Shown piece after piece: positions 25,914 through 34,618 of a DNA stretch of 64,000 nucleotides; within the stretch, counting starts at the first letter, position 1; each line of letters starts with the position of its first letter. The notes beneath the pieces were generated by a model. That model did not search any database. It had not been told where the DNA came from and was given only the letters and a program-made list of their open reading frames with translations. The translations under genes and the position numbers were made by a program. This DNA is from Mesorhizobium denitrificans. GTDB taxonomy: Bacteria > Pseudomonadota > Alphaproteobacteria > Rhizobiales > Rhizobiaceae. The stretch spans positions 186,001 to 250,000 of the forward strand of contig NZ_QURN01000005.1 of the NCBI RefSeq assembly GCF_003403035.1, read 5' to 3'.

Positions 25914-27010
25914 TAGTTCGCTCCCTCAACGGCACGCTTCTGCAACTCAGGCAGCGGCAGATAAGGGACGATGCCCTGCCCTCCCTTTTCGTCGACAATC
26001 ACCTTGTTCGAATCCTTCAGAACACGTTCCATTGTTTCAAGGAAGAGACGCTTGCGGGTCACATCCGGCGCCTTGGCGTACTCGTCATAGACAGAAATGA
26101 AGCGCTGGGCCTCACCTTCCGCTTCCTGCACAACGCGGTTTTTGTAAGCGGCGGCGTCTTCGGTAATCTGCGCACCCTGTCCGCGCGCCTGACCGAGCTT
26201 CTGGTTGGAATACTGGTTCGCTTCCTCGACAAAACGGTCTTCGTCCTGCTCGGCGCGCTGCACCTCATTGAATGCATCCGCAACTTCTGGCGGTGGCGAC
26301 GCATCTTCAATGGAAATCGCGTTGACGGTCACGCCGGTACGGTATTCGTCCAACGAACTCTGCACGATGCTGCGAACATTATCGGCAATGCCCTGACGGT
26401 CGTCGCGGAAAATATCCTGCGCGGGACGACGGCCAACAACCTCGCGCATCGCGCTTTCACCAAGCTGACGCACCATCGAATCGGGGTCTGTGACATCGAA
26501 CAGATAGGCTTTCGGGTCACTTACCTGATAGGCGATCGAGAATTGGACATCGACAATATTCTGGTCGCCAGAAAGCATGAGGCCGGAAGTCGCGGCATCG
26601 CGCGAACGCGAGCCGATGGTCACGAGCTTTTCGGCGGTGTTGACCTTTTCGACAGTCTCAACCGGCCAAAAATGGAAATGCAAACCGGGCTGCGATAGTT
26701 CTGCCTTGGGTTTGCCGAACACCAGTTCTACGCCGAGTTCGTCCGGCTGGACGGTGTAGATCGATTTGAACAGCCAGCCAGCCAGCAGCGCCAGCACGAC
26801 AAATGCGGCGATTGCTGTGCGCGATGTGCCGCCACCCGGCAGCGCGTTCTTAAGGCGATCCTGACCCCGACGAATAATATCTTCCAGATCGGGCGGCGAA
26901 CCTTGCGGTCCGCTTGGACCTTTGGGGCCTTGACCCCACGGTCCGCCATTATTGCCGCCGCCTCCCCAAGGGCCGCCGCCATTGCCGCCACTCTGATTAT
27001 TCCAGGGCAT
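25913..27010 (-). CDS. hflK: HflK, membrane regulator of FtsH
   Basis: 365 residues: a Gly/Asn/Pro-rich cytoplasmic head (NNQSGGNGGGPWGGGGNNGG), one membrane helix at about 65-85, the SPFH domain from about 90, and a coiled coil (EVQRAEQDEDRFVEEANQYSNQKLGQARGQGAQ). The head is characteristic of HflK and its composition suggests flexibility. The start has GGAAAGGA before it. HflK and HflC form the alternating 24-mer cage with FtsH inside; ftsH is not in this window. Confidence 0.95.
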   Translation of the reverse strand: MPWNNQSGGNGGGPWGGGGNNGGPWGQGPKGPSGPQGSPPDLEDIIRRGQDRLKNALPGGGTSRTAIAAFVVLALLAGWLFKSIYTVQPDELGVELVFGKPKAELSQPGLHFHFWPVETVEKVNTAEKLVTIGSRSRDAATSGLMLSGDQNIVDVQFSIAYQVSDPKAYLFDVTDPDSMVRQLGESAMREVVGRRPAQDIFRDDRQGIADNVRSIVQSSLDEYRTGVTVNAISIEDASPPPEVADAFNEVQRAEQDEDRFVEEANQYSNQKLGQARGQGAQITEDAAAYKNRVVQEAEGEAQRFISVYDEYAKAPDVTRKRLFLETMERVLKDSNKVIVDEKGGQGIVPYLPLPELQKRAVEGAN

Positions 27011-27166
27011 GAAAGTCCTTTCCCGCTGCGCCGGGTTGAAGGCCGGCGTCGAAGATTTTTATCCTCTATAGGGAGTGGACACGCGCCTTTCAACGCGGCC
27101 AAGCCTTCGCGCCGCATTTTGTGACCAATTGGATAAGAGAATCTCAGATATCTGCGACATTGCGCA

Positions 27167-27394
27167 TCAGGATGCCTGTTGGCGCGCGCGCATATATTCC
27201 AATACGTAGAGTCTGATCGCAGACGACAGGTTCGTATCACGCGAGCGCGTTTCATCAATTTCGGCAATAAGTGCAGCGAAGGCCTGCCCACGCACAGCAG
27301 CAATTTCCTGCAATGCCTCAAAGAATGGCTGCTCAACGGAAAATGATGTGCGGTGGCCGCGAATGGAGACTGAGCGCTTTGCGACAGCGCTCAT
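27167..27394 (-). CDS. Ribbon-helix-helix domain protein
   Basis: 75 residues matching the RHH_4 type: beta strand KRSVSIRGHRTSFSVEQPF, then two helices (ALQEIAAVRGQAFAALIAEIDETRS and SSAIRLYVLEYMRA). Such small dimers bind DNA, but many members of this subgroup have no known target. It overlaps the DUF4169 gene by 4 nt (ATGA), so the two are co-translated, and it is the last gene of the sspB operon. No toxin gene accompanies it, which speaks against an antitoxin role. Confidence 0.8.
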   Translation of the reverse strand: MSAVAKRSVSIRGHRTSFSVEQPFFEALQEIAAVRGQAFAALIAEIDETRSRDTNLSSAIRLYVLEYMRARQQAS

Positions 27395-27579
27395 TTGTCG
27401 TCCGGCACGTCACGGCGGTGGCCGTCCAGATGCCGCACGGCCGCTTCTTGTTCTGCTTCGGCAATGCGCTTTTCCGCCTTACTGCGCCCGTGCAGCAAGC
27501 GGTTTTCCTCGGCAACGCTCTGTGCATCGGCCCGCTGCTTCCGCTTGCGAGCCATGCGCAGATTGACGATTTCAGCCAT
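27391..27579 (-). CDS. DUF4169 family protein
   Basis: 62 residues, strongly basic and helical: MAEIVNLRMARKRKQRADAQ, then ENRLLHGRSKAEK and HLDGHRRD. This is the DUF4169 pattern, common in alphaproteobacteria next to sspB. The function is unknown; the charge would suit nucleic acid or ribosome contact, which is speculation. It begins 2 nt after the sspB stop and overlaps the RHH gene. Confidence 0.8.
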   Translation of the reverse strand: MAEIVNLRMARKRKQRADAQSVAEENRLLHGRSKAEKRIAEAEQEAAVRHLDGHRRDVPDDK

Positions 27580-27581
27580 GC

Positions 27582-28109
27582 CTATTTCTTGCGGAATGCG
27601 TCGAGCGAAACCACCTGCGCGCCTTTTCCGTTTTCGGAATCGTCGGTCGCTGGTTCTGCAGGCTGTTCGGCTACAGCCTTCTTGGCTTTTTCGCTCTTCG
27701 TCTTGGTCTTCTTCTCGGGAACCAGCGAAACCGGCTCTTCCACGACCGTATCGGTCTTTACATCGAACTCCAGCTCGAAATTGACCGACGGATCATAGAA
27801 ACCGCGCACTGCGGAGAAAGGAATCTCCAGCTTTTCCGGCACGTCGGCAAAGGAAAGCCCGACCTCGAAACCTGTCTCCGTGACCTTCAAATCCCAATAC
27901 TGGAATTGCAGCACGATGGTCATCTGTTCCGGGTAGCGCTCGCGCAGGCGGCTTGAAACACGGACACCCGGCGCGCCTGTGAGAAATGTGATGAAGAAGT
28001 GATGGTTGCCCGGCAGCCCGGTGCGCGCGACCTCCGCCAGCACCTTACGCATAACACCGCGCAAGGCCTCCTGGGCTAGAATGTCATATCGGATTTGGTC
28101 TTCCGCCAT
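27582..28109 (-). CDS. sspB: SspB-type ClpXP adaptor (alpha form)
   Basis: 175 residues. The N-terminal domain (IRYDILAQEALRGVMRKVL...NHHFFITFLTGAPGVRVS...MTIVLQFQYWDLKV...VGLSFADVPEKLEIPF) is the tag-binding dimer domain of SspB. A Lys/Glu/Ala-rich linker follows, and the tail AQVVSLDAFRKK is the ClpX-binding tip. SspB delivers tmRNA-tagged proteins to ClpXP. The gene lies 159 nt downstream of the tmRNA gene on the same strand, so tag donor and tag adaptor are neighbours. I start at the ATG 28109; a TTG three codons upstream is possible. Confidence 0.92.
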   Translation of the reverse strand: MAEDQIRYDILAQEALRGVMRKVLAEVARTGLPGNHHFFITFLTGAPGVRVSSRLRERYPEQMTIVLQFQYWDLKVTETGFEVGLSFADVPEKLEIPFSAVRGFYDPSVNFELEFDVKTDTVVEEPVSLVPEKKTKTKSEKAKKAVAEQPAEPATDDSENGKGAQVVSLDAFRKK

Positions 28110-28267
28110 GGGGCTCAAGTTTCTTTCGATTCCGTTGCATACGTCTAGTCAAGCTTGACGCCTAGGTAAACTGCTATCGCGCGCTGGAACGCGAAATTGA
28201 CGAGTGACAACACCGCGGGCGCGCAAACCTCGGCAATTTCTTGAAGATCATAGCTGTGGAGAAAAGT

Positions 28268-28560
28268 GGAGGTTTCTGTTGCCAGGTACCTCCGAACCCC
28301 GCCTGAAGGTGCTAACCCACAGGGCTTTATTCGAGACTATCGCGCCGCATTAAGCAGCGAGACGTGCCTCAGCATAGTTGTCGTTTGCAACTATAAGTTT
28401 AGCCCGATAACGGTGGTACTATGCCGGGCAAAAGTCCGATCTTTACACCCTCGTCGATCCTATTTCGCCCCCATCACAAGCCGCAGCGCACAATGTCGCT
28501 GCGGTTTGTGGTGGAGGCGCCGGGTACCGCCCCCGGGTCCGAATGGCTTATTTCATCGGC
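28268..28560 (-). ncRNA. ssrA: tmRNA, circularly permuted two-piece form
   Basis: Read on the minus strand, the acceptor half comes first: a T-arm-like stem CCGGG-GGCGGTA-CCCGG, then CGCCTCC and the encoded 3' end ACCA at 28509. A spacer with its own 8-bp hairpin (CCGCAGCG/CGCTGCGG, 28481-28504) follows and would be cut out. The coding half starts GGGGGCG at 28472, which pairs with CGCCTCC over 7 bp with a G-U at the third pair, the alanine identity mark. The tag frame GCA AAC GAC AAC TAT GCT ... TAA is at 28350-28388. The final hairpin GGAGGT...ACCTCC (about 28268-28295) is followed by ACTTTTCT. Permuted order is the rule in alphaproteobacteria. Outer ends are approximate. Confidence 0.93.
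28350..28388 (-). other. tmRNA tag-peptide frame, ANDNYAEARLAA
   Basis: Twelve codons from GCA to a TAA stop inside the coding half of the tmRNA. The end -LAA is the ClpX degron and ANDNYA fits the SspB-binding part. The tag is added to proteins on stalled ribosomes. Confidence 0.93.
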
Positions 28561-28725
28561 CGTTTATCGCCATAGTCAGGCAAGCTGACGCGGCACATAT
28601 AGGCATGCACAGACAAAAAGAAAAGCGTCTTGAACTTGACTTGAAACCGCCAAAAATCGCAGCTTGGTTATGTGGACCGCAGGCGATGCATTAAAGCGCA
28701 AGCTGTGGTTGAGACGGAGGGAATA

Positions 28726-29037
28726 ATGGCTGACTATCTTGCAGACGTGAAAAAGTATGACGCGACCGCTTCGCAGGAGGTCGTGGACAAGATCGTAAAA
28801 CATTTGGGTATTGCCTTGCGCAATGCAGATGCAGCGCTGGTGTCGTGCTCCGACCGGGAAGAGCTGGATCGCATCAAAAAGGGCTTTATCGCCAAGAAAC
28901 TTGGCGAATCTGACGCTTCCAAGGCTGATTCCATTCTGGAAAAGGTATGTCAGGCCATGTCGGCGGACCGCACCAAGGCACGCGTGACCTTCTATTATCT
29001 GGTCGCGAAGCACTATGGGAAGCTCGCCAGCCTCTGA
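28726..29037 (+). CDS. DUF2853 family protein
   Basis: 103 residues, all helical, beginning MADYLADVKKYDATASQEVVDKIVKHLGIAL. The segments IAKKLGESD and TFYYLVAKHYGKLASL are typical of DUF2853. Its fold is known only as a structural-genomics family and the role is not known. GGAGGGAATA precedes the ATG, a near-ideal ribosome site. The open frame extends 18 codons further but I see no ribosome site there. It is divergent from the tmRNA gene and 95 nt before thyA. Confidence 0.8.
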   Translation: MADYLADVKKYDATASQEVVDKIVKHLGIALRNADAALVSCSDREELDRIKKGFIAKKLGESDASKADSILEKVCQAMSADRTKARVTFYYLVAKHYGKLASL

Positions 29038-29132
29038 GTTCTTTCCACAGTTCATCCGAATCGGCGCGGAGCAGATAGCGCTGCTCTGCGCCGTTCGTTA
29101 TCTTGAGCCACGAACCCGAATCAGTGGCAGCC

Positions 29133-29930
29133 ATGCGCCAATATCTTGACCTTCTGCAGCACGTACTGGATCACGGAACCGACCGGAGCGACCGCACCGG
29201 CACGGGAACGCGTGGTGTTTTCGGCTATCAGATGCGGTTTGATCTCTCGCAGGGATTCCCGCTTCTGACTACCAAGAAGCTGCACCTCAAATCGATCATA
29301 CATGAGCTGCTGTGGTTTTTGGCGGGCGATACGAATATCAAATATCTGAAGGACCACAATGTAACCATCTGGGACGAGTGGGCCGACGAGAATGGTGATC
29401 TGGGTCCGGTTTATGGCAAGCAGTGGCGCTCATGGCCGGGCGGTCATGATGGCCAGCCCATCGACCAGATCAAAAATCTTCTCCGCGAATTGGAGCGCAA
29501 CCCCTATTCGCGACGACTGATCGTTTCAGCCTGGAACCCTGCCGAAGTGGAGGCGATGGCTCTGCCGCCCTGCCACTGCCTGTTCCAGTTTTATGTGTCA
29601 GACGGACGGCTTTCCTGTCAGCTCTATCAGCGATCCGCCGATATTTTCCTCGGCGTACCGTTTAATATCGCGTCTTACGCGCTGCTGACCATGATGGTTG
29701 CGCAGGTGCGCGGCCTTGGTCTGGGTGATTTCGTTCATACGCTGGGCGATGCGCATCTCTATTCGAACCATTTCGAGCAGGCGCGCGAGCAATTGACCCG
29801 CACTCCGAAGCCGCTGCCTACGATGTGGATCAATCCTGCGGTGAAGGATTTGTTTGCGTTCAAATACGAGGATTTCCGGCTGGAAAACTATGTCGCGGAT
29901 GCCTCGATTAAAGCGCCGATCGCGGTCTGA
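29133..29930 (+). CDS. thyA: Thymidylate synthase
   Basis: 265 residues, the length of ThyA. Cofactor and substrate blocks are all present: [19 protein letters not shown], the nucleophile Cys147 in [12 protein letters not shown], the phosphate-binding arginine pair in [25 protein letters not shown] and DAHLYSNH. It methylates dUMP with methylene-tetrahydrofolate, giving dTMP and dihydrofolate. An in-frame TTG at 29103 exists; the ATG at 29133 starts the conserved sequence. It is followed after 8 nt by folA, which recycles its dihydrofolate product. Confidence 0.97.
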   Translation: MRQYLDLLQHVLDHGTDRSDRTGTGTRGVFGYQMRFDLSQGFPLLTTKKLHLKSIIHELLWFLAGDTNIKYLKDHNVTIWDEWADENGDLGPVYGKQWRSWPGGHDGQPIDQIKNLLRELERNPYSRRLIVSAWNPAEVEAMALPPCHCLFQFYVSDGRLSCQLYQRSADIFLGVPFNIASYALLTMMVAQVRGLGLGDFVHTLGDAHLYSNHFEQAREQLTRTPKPLPTMWINPAVKDLFAFKYEDFRLENYVADASIKAPIAV

Positions 29931-29938
29931 TCGTATCC

Positions 29939-30445
29939 ATGCGCATCGCCTTTTACGTTGCCATCGCTGACAATGGCGTCATTGGTCATAAGGGCGGACT
30001 TCCGTGGCGACTATCCTCCGATCTCAAGCGTTTCAAAGCTGATACAATGGGCAAGCCCCTCATTATGGGGCGCAAAACCTGGGAAAGCCTGCCGCGTCGC
30101 CCCTTGCCGGGACGGCTGAATATCGTTGTTACCCGCGATCCCTCCTATGTCGCAGATGGCGCTGCGCTGGCGACTTCTGTCGATGACGCGCTGCGAATTG
30201 CGTGCGATGCGGGGGCGGACGAGATTGCGGTAATTGGTGGCGGGGATATTTTCCGCTTGCTTTTCGATCAAGCCGACAGGCTCAACGTGACGCATGTATT
30301 GGGCGAAGTGCCGGGCGATACGCATTTTCCAGCAATTTCACCGGTTGATTGGGAAGCCATCGAAAGCACGGACCATCCAGCAGGCGAGCGCGACAGCCAC
30401 GCTACTCGTTACGTTGTCTACCAACGCCGCCGATACACGAGCTAG
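29939..30445 (+). CDS. folA: Dihydrofolate reductase
   Basis: 168 residues. The start RIAFYVAIADNGVIGHKGGLPWRLSSDLKRFK includes the substrate-binding Asp (SSD), followed by PLIMGRKTWESLP, VVTRD and EIAVIGGGDIFRLL, the NADPH site. It reduces dihydrofolate made by the ThyA reaction back to tetrahydrofolate; it is the trimethoprim target. It sits in one operon with thyA. Its TAG stop overlaps the stop of the converging AsmA gene by 4 bases (CTAG). Confidence 0.96.
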   Translation: MRIAFYVAIADNGVIGHKGGLPWRLSSDLKRFKADTMGKPLIMGRKTWESLPRRPLPGRLNIVVTRDPSYVADGAALATSVDDALRIACDAGADEIAVIGGGDIFRLLFDQADRLNVTHVLGEVPGDTHFPAISPVDWEAIESTDHPAGERDSHATRYVVYQRRRYTS

Positions 30446-33400
30446 CCGCCAGCACCAAGTGAACGCAAGAAGTCCGTGATGGTGGACGGCTTTGGCGCAG
30501 GCGGGAACTGTTGCGGCTGCGCGGGAACTGCACGGCGCGGAGCAGGTTGAGGCGCCGGCGCGGGACGCTCCTGAGCGGGTGGCTGCTCTGGCCTTGCTTG
30601 TGGCGTGGGCGCCGTTTGAGGAACGACGGCTTCCACCGGCGCAGCCGGTGCCGGAGCTGGCGTGGGCACTGGCGGCGAGGTGTCTGCGGGAGCAGGATTC
30701 GGCGCAGCAGGCGGCGTTTGATCCGCCGGAGGTTCAGTTTCCGGTTGTGCAGCGCGTGCACGCTCCTCCGCCGCTTTTCGAGCTTCCTCAGCCTTGCGCG
30801 CTTCCTCGATCTTGCGCGCTTCTTCCGCCTTACGAGCCTCTTCGGCCTTACGCACTTCTTCTGCCTTACGAGCTTCTTCAGCAGCGCGGGCGCGAGCCTC
30901 TTCCTCCGCCTTGCGAGCGGCTTCTTCCTGCGCTTTGCGCGCGGCGGCTTCTTCGGCCAGACGCCGCGCCTCTTCCTCGGCTTTCACGCGGGCTTCTTCT
31001 TCAGCCTTGCGACGTGCCTCTTCTTCAAGGCGGCGCTGTTCTTCGGCAGCGCGTTTGCGCTCCAGGTCAAGCGATGCGTAATAGTTTGCCTCGCGGCGCA
31101 GACGTTGTTTTTCGAGCAGCGCGGCCTGCATAGCCTCCACCCTCGCCTGTTCAATCTCCAAAGCTCTTTGTGTGAGGAACTGGCCGAGTGGTTGAGTGTC
31201 CAGCGTGATTGCCGGACTGGCCAGCGGTCCGGCGAGCGTGAAGGCAATCGTGGGCTCTGACCCGACAAGCTTTTCGTCGCCGGGATTGTAGGCGAGCGAG
31301 CCCTTGGCTTCGACGTCGAAACGATTGAGGTCGAGTTTGATTTCACCGGTTAGCACGCTATCGGCACGCTCAAACCGGATAGGCGGGACCCGCATGACGC
31401 CGCCAGCGACAGTGAAAGCTACATCCGTATCGCCCGCGTCGAACGTAGCCTTGCGCACGATTTCCGGCGCGAAGCGCGCGGTGCGCGGTGCATCGACATC
31501 GCGGCCAATCGCATCGGCCGCTTTGATAAGTTCGGGGAAAGCAGAGGGGTCCAGCCCTTTGAACACAACGCCTTTGAGTGACGCGCTGCCGGACCCCGCC
31601 AGCGATGAAATCATGGCGCTGATGGATTTGCCGCTGGCGGTAAGACTGGCGGAAATATCGGCCGCGCCGGACAATGCAGAGGAATCCACGCCGAGCGTCG
31701 GAAGCACGTTTTCGAGCTTCGCACCGGCAAGGCGAAACTGTCCCGTAAACAGGCCGGTGGCGGCGCTATTCTTGAGGTCGAACAGGCCCGTTAGCGTGCC
31801 GTCATTGAAGCGCGCGCTAAATTCGGGAACCTTCAAACCCTCATCGTCGAGCTTGAGCGACAAGACGGCATCCTGCGCGGCGACATCTGCGCCGAAAACG
31901 AGCGAGGCCGCGCTGACATCGAGATCCGCGCGCACCGGCGCATTCATATCGGACTGGAAGGGCGCGGATGGCCAACCCTCGCCCGCGTGGTCGAAAGCAT
32001 TTGGCCCAAGCACCATCTCGGCGGCTTGCCCCAGATCGATTTCGTCCGTGACCAGAGTGCCGGTGATATTCGGCAGGCCCTCGCGCACCTCGACGTTCAG
32101 GTCGCCAGAAACGGCACGGTCGGCTAGCGTGCCGCCAAGATTGCCGAGCACGAGCAACGCTTTTGCATAATCAACATCCGCCTTGAGCTTTGCGCCCATT
32201 CCTGTGCCCATGCCGGGAAAAGCAAGGCCGGACGTCATGAGCCACGGCTCGATATCGGTGGTATCCAGCGAGGCAGCGCCACGAAGACGCAAGCCATCGG
32301 CGGGCGCGGCAACCATACCGGCAAAGGAAGCTGAGCCAGTGTCCGAACTTAGTTTGATCGAAGTTTGCAGACCGGTCGCGGCAATGCCGTTGGATGTAAT
32401 TTCCGCCTTTGCGGGTCCAATGAGGCCGAGCGGCAGCACAGGTGAGCCGCCAAGCGCCAGCAGCGCTGCTCCATCCTCAGCGGAGAGATTGGCTTTCACA
32501 TCGAGCACTGCGGCATCGGGTTTATCGAGCGCACCAGACGCCGAAAATACCGCATCGATTGCGGTGCCGCCTGCAGTTCCCTTCGCGGTGAGGTGCAAGT
32601 TCGCCTCGTCATCATCATGCACGTTCGCATTGGCAACGACGTCGATCCGCGCGTCCTTGAGCAGGCCGGTGTAGTCCTGCGCGCTGCGCGCCATCCATGC
32701 AGCGAATTTGCTGGAGGACGATTGCTCAGCCAACTGCATGAGTGGCGCGAGGTCATCGCCAATGAGCGTGGCGTCGAGCTTGGCTTTCGGTTGCGTGCCA
32801 AGTTGTTCCACTTGTCCCGTTGCGGCAATGGAAGCGCCCGCGAGGCCGGATATGGACAGGCGATCAATATCCGCCGTCTGGTCAGACAGGCGCAGAGCAA
32901 GGGCGATATTGTCCGCAGCCTGAGGAGCATCGCCGACCGGTCCGGCCGTAAGCTTCAAATCGACATCATGATCCGTGAAACGGTTTTTCCAATCCGCATC
33001 GAAGAAGAATGACGCGAGTGCTGCGGCGGAATCATAACTGGTCGCGCCGCCATCGAGGGTGACCGCAAGATGGGGCTTTGCGCCCTGCCCTTGGGTGCGC
33101 GCAACAGTGCCTTTGAAGCGCGCGCCGCCAAGAATGAGCTCGAGATCGTTGAGCACTTGCTTATCGGGGGTAAGCTCGACATTCGCTTCGACCCCAGCGT
33201 TGGACAAGCGGCGAACCGGCGCGTCGATGTCATTTGCGAGCCAACTTGCGAAGCCGGAAGGCTGGCCAACTGCCACAAGCAATTTTCCGTTGAATCCGAG
33301 CGACGGACGCGCGGAAAAAACGCCATTCGCTTCCAGAGTCGTGCGACCCGGCAACGATGCTGTCAGCTTGTCGATGTTCCAGCCGCGCTCGGCGGTGGTG

Positions 33401-34524
33401 GCCGTGAAGGCAACATCGCGAACAGTTGTGCCACCGGCTACGATGGCAGGAAGTTTGATGTCCACTGCACCGGGCATTGTGGGCAGCGGAATACTGCCCA
33501 ACAGGGATTCGATCGTATCAAAGCGTTGCGCCATTGTTGCATCGCTTGCGCCTTGCTGGTCGGCATCATCGCCAAGCCTGATTTGCTGCCCCGTTGCAGT
33601 GACGGAGAAGTGTGGCTCGGCACCCAATTCAACGGTCGCCGTTCCGTTAGCAACATAAGGATCATCGACCGGCCCCGCCTCGAAGCGGAATTCTTCAATC
33701 GACAGGCGCTTGTCGCCAAGCTCAAAACGACCGCTGGCGCGATTTCCTACCTGCGCCTCAGTAGCATTGCCTTGCCTGTTACCCTTCGCGGCAGGAAGGC
33801 GTTCATTGGCATGGAACTGCCCCTTATAGCTAAGCACCCCACTATTGCTGGCGGCCAAACCTTCAAGCTCGGCAGTGACCGGCAGATCAGCGGGTTCAAC
33901 CTTGACTTTAAGCCGCAAGCCTTCGGCATCTGCCACGCCGGACGAGCCGGACAAGGTCGCTTTGCGTCCGTTGAAGCGCAGACTACCGTCAGCCCGCCAA
34001 GGTCCGGCAAGGCTTCGCGCAGAAACGGTGGCGTTGACCTCGGTAATCTCGCGCTGGATGCCATTTGCAGAGCGAATGCTGACTTCGCCATCCGTGATGG
34101 CGACATGCTCTAACGTGATGTTGCGAGGATCGAACGGCGTATTCGGGCGAAGCACCCAATCAACCTTGCCGTCATTGTCGATATTGATGCTGGCCTTGGG
34201 TCGTACGAGCCGCATATCGAAAATCAAAACATCGCCGCTGAGAAACGGCGCAAGCTCCGCATCCATCGAGAATTGATCGACGGTCATGGCAAGCTCACCA
34301 GAGGCATCGCGCACGCTTACATCGGAGAAGGTCACGGACGGAAAGGGCAGGATTCGAGCCGTGGCCGAGCCATTGACCTTTACCTCGCGGCCAAGAACGG
34401 CACTGGCCTCCCGCTCGAAATCCGAGCGGTAGGATGTCCAGTCAATAAAATACGGCCCCACCAGCGCGACCATAAGCGCCAGTACGATCAGGCTGCCGAC
34501 AAAAACAAAAAGGCGAGCGAGCAT
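30442..34524 (-). CDS. Large AsmA-family protein with a Glu/Ala-Pro tail
   Basis: 1360 residues. An N-terminal membrane anchor (FVFVGSLIVLALMVALVGPYFIDW) is followed by the AsmA start block (FEREASAVLGREVKVNGSATARILPFPSVTFSDVSV) and about 1050 residues of beta-rich repeat, ending with AsmA_2-type sequence. The last 230 residues differ: a charged coiled coil of EEARRKAEEEAR-like repeats (about 1150-1250), then a Pro/Ala-rich stretch and the tail ITDFLRSLGAGG. AsmA/TamB/YhdP proteins are bridge-like lipid carriers across the periplasm. It is convergent with folA and lies alone. The coiled coil is coded on a low-complexity stretch and could vary in length among strains. Confidence 0.9.
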   Translation of the reverse strand: MLARLFVFVGSLIVLALMVALVGPYFIDWTSYRSDFEREASAVLGREVKVNGSATARILPFPSVTFSDVSVRDASGELAMTVDQFSMDAELAPFLSGDVLIFDMRLVRPKASINIDNDGKVDWVLRPNTPFDPRNITLEHVAITDGEVSIRSANGIQREITEVNATVSARSLAGPWRADGSLRFNGRKATLSGSSGVADAEGLRLKVKVEPADLPVTAELEGLAASNSGVLSYKGQFHANERLPAAKGNRQGNATEAQVGNRASGRFELGDKRLSIEEFRFEAGPVDDPYVANGTATVELGAEPHFSVTATGQQIRLGDDADQQGASDATMAQRFDTIESLLGSIPLPTMPGAVDIKLPAIVAGGTTVRDVAFTATTAERGWNIDKLTASLPGRTTLEANGVFSARPSLGFNGKLLVAVGQPSGFASWLANDIDAPVRRLSNAGVEANVELTPDKQVLNDLELILGGARFKGTVARTQGQGAKPHLAVTLDGGATSYDSAAALASFFFDADWKNRFTDHDVDLKLTAGPVGDAPQAADNIALALRLSDQTADIDRLSISGLAGASIAATGQVEQLGTQPKAKLDATLIGDDLAPLMQLAEQSSSSKFAAWMARSAQDYTGLLKDARIDVVANANVHDDDEANLHLTAKGTAGGTAIDAVFSASGALDKPDAAVLDVKANLSAEDGAALLALGGSPVLPLGLIGPAKAEITSNGIAATGLQTSIKLSSDTGSASFAGMVAAPADGLRLRGAASLDTTDIEPWLMTSGLAFPGMGTGMGAKLKADVDYAKALLVLGNLGGTLADRAVSGDLNVEVREGLPNITGTLVTDEIDLGQAAEMVLGPNAFDHAGEGWPSAPFQSDMNAPVRADLDVSAASLVFGADVAAQDAVLSLKLDDEGLKVPEFSARFNDGTLTGLFDLKNSAATGLFTGQFRLAGAKLENVLPTLGVDSSALSGAADISASLTASGKSISAMISSLAGSGSASLKGVVFKGLDPSAFPELIKAADAIGRDVDAPRTARFAPEIVRKATFDAGDTDVAFTVAGGVMRVPPIRFERADSVLTGEIKLDLNRFDVEAKGSLAYNPGDEKLVGSEPTIAFTLAGPLASPAITLDTQPLGQFLTQRALEIEQARVEAMQAALLEKQRLRREANYYASLDLERKRAAEEQRRLEEEARRKAEEEARVKAEEEARRLAEEAAARKAQEEAARKAEEEARARAAEEARKAEEVRKAEEARKAEEARKIEEARKAEEARKAAEERARAAQPETEPPADQTPPAAPNPAPADTSPPVPTPAPAPAAPVEAVVPQTAPTPQARPEQPPAQERPAPAPQPAPRRAVPAQPQQFPPAPKPSTITDFLRSLGAGG

Positions 34525-34618
34525 CGACTCTCAACAACTGGCCGGGGTTTGGCTCGCTGAACAGTTACAGCGAGTTGGGCTTATCTTAAACGCTTCATTG
34601 AGCCGATAAAGCAATAAA

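Noticed and set aside
28141-28165. GTCAAGCTTGAC palindrome before sspB as an operator
   Set aside because: A perfect 12-bp palindrome, but with a single copy and no matching promoter it is too short to claim.
28281-28560. Plus-strand coding frame in the tmRNA region
   Set aside because: The sequence is fully explained by the minus-strand permuted tmRNA with acceptor stem, tag frame and hairpins.
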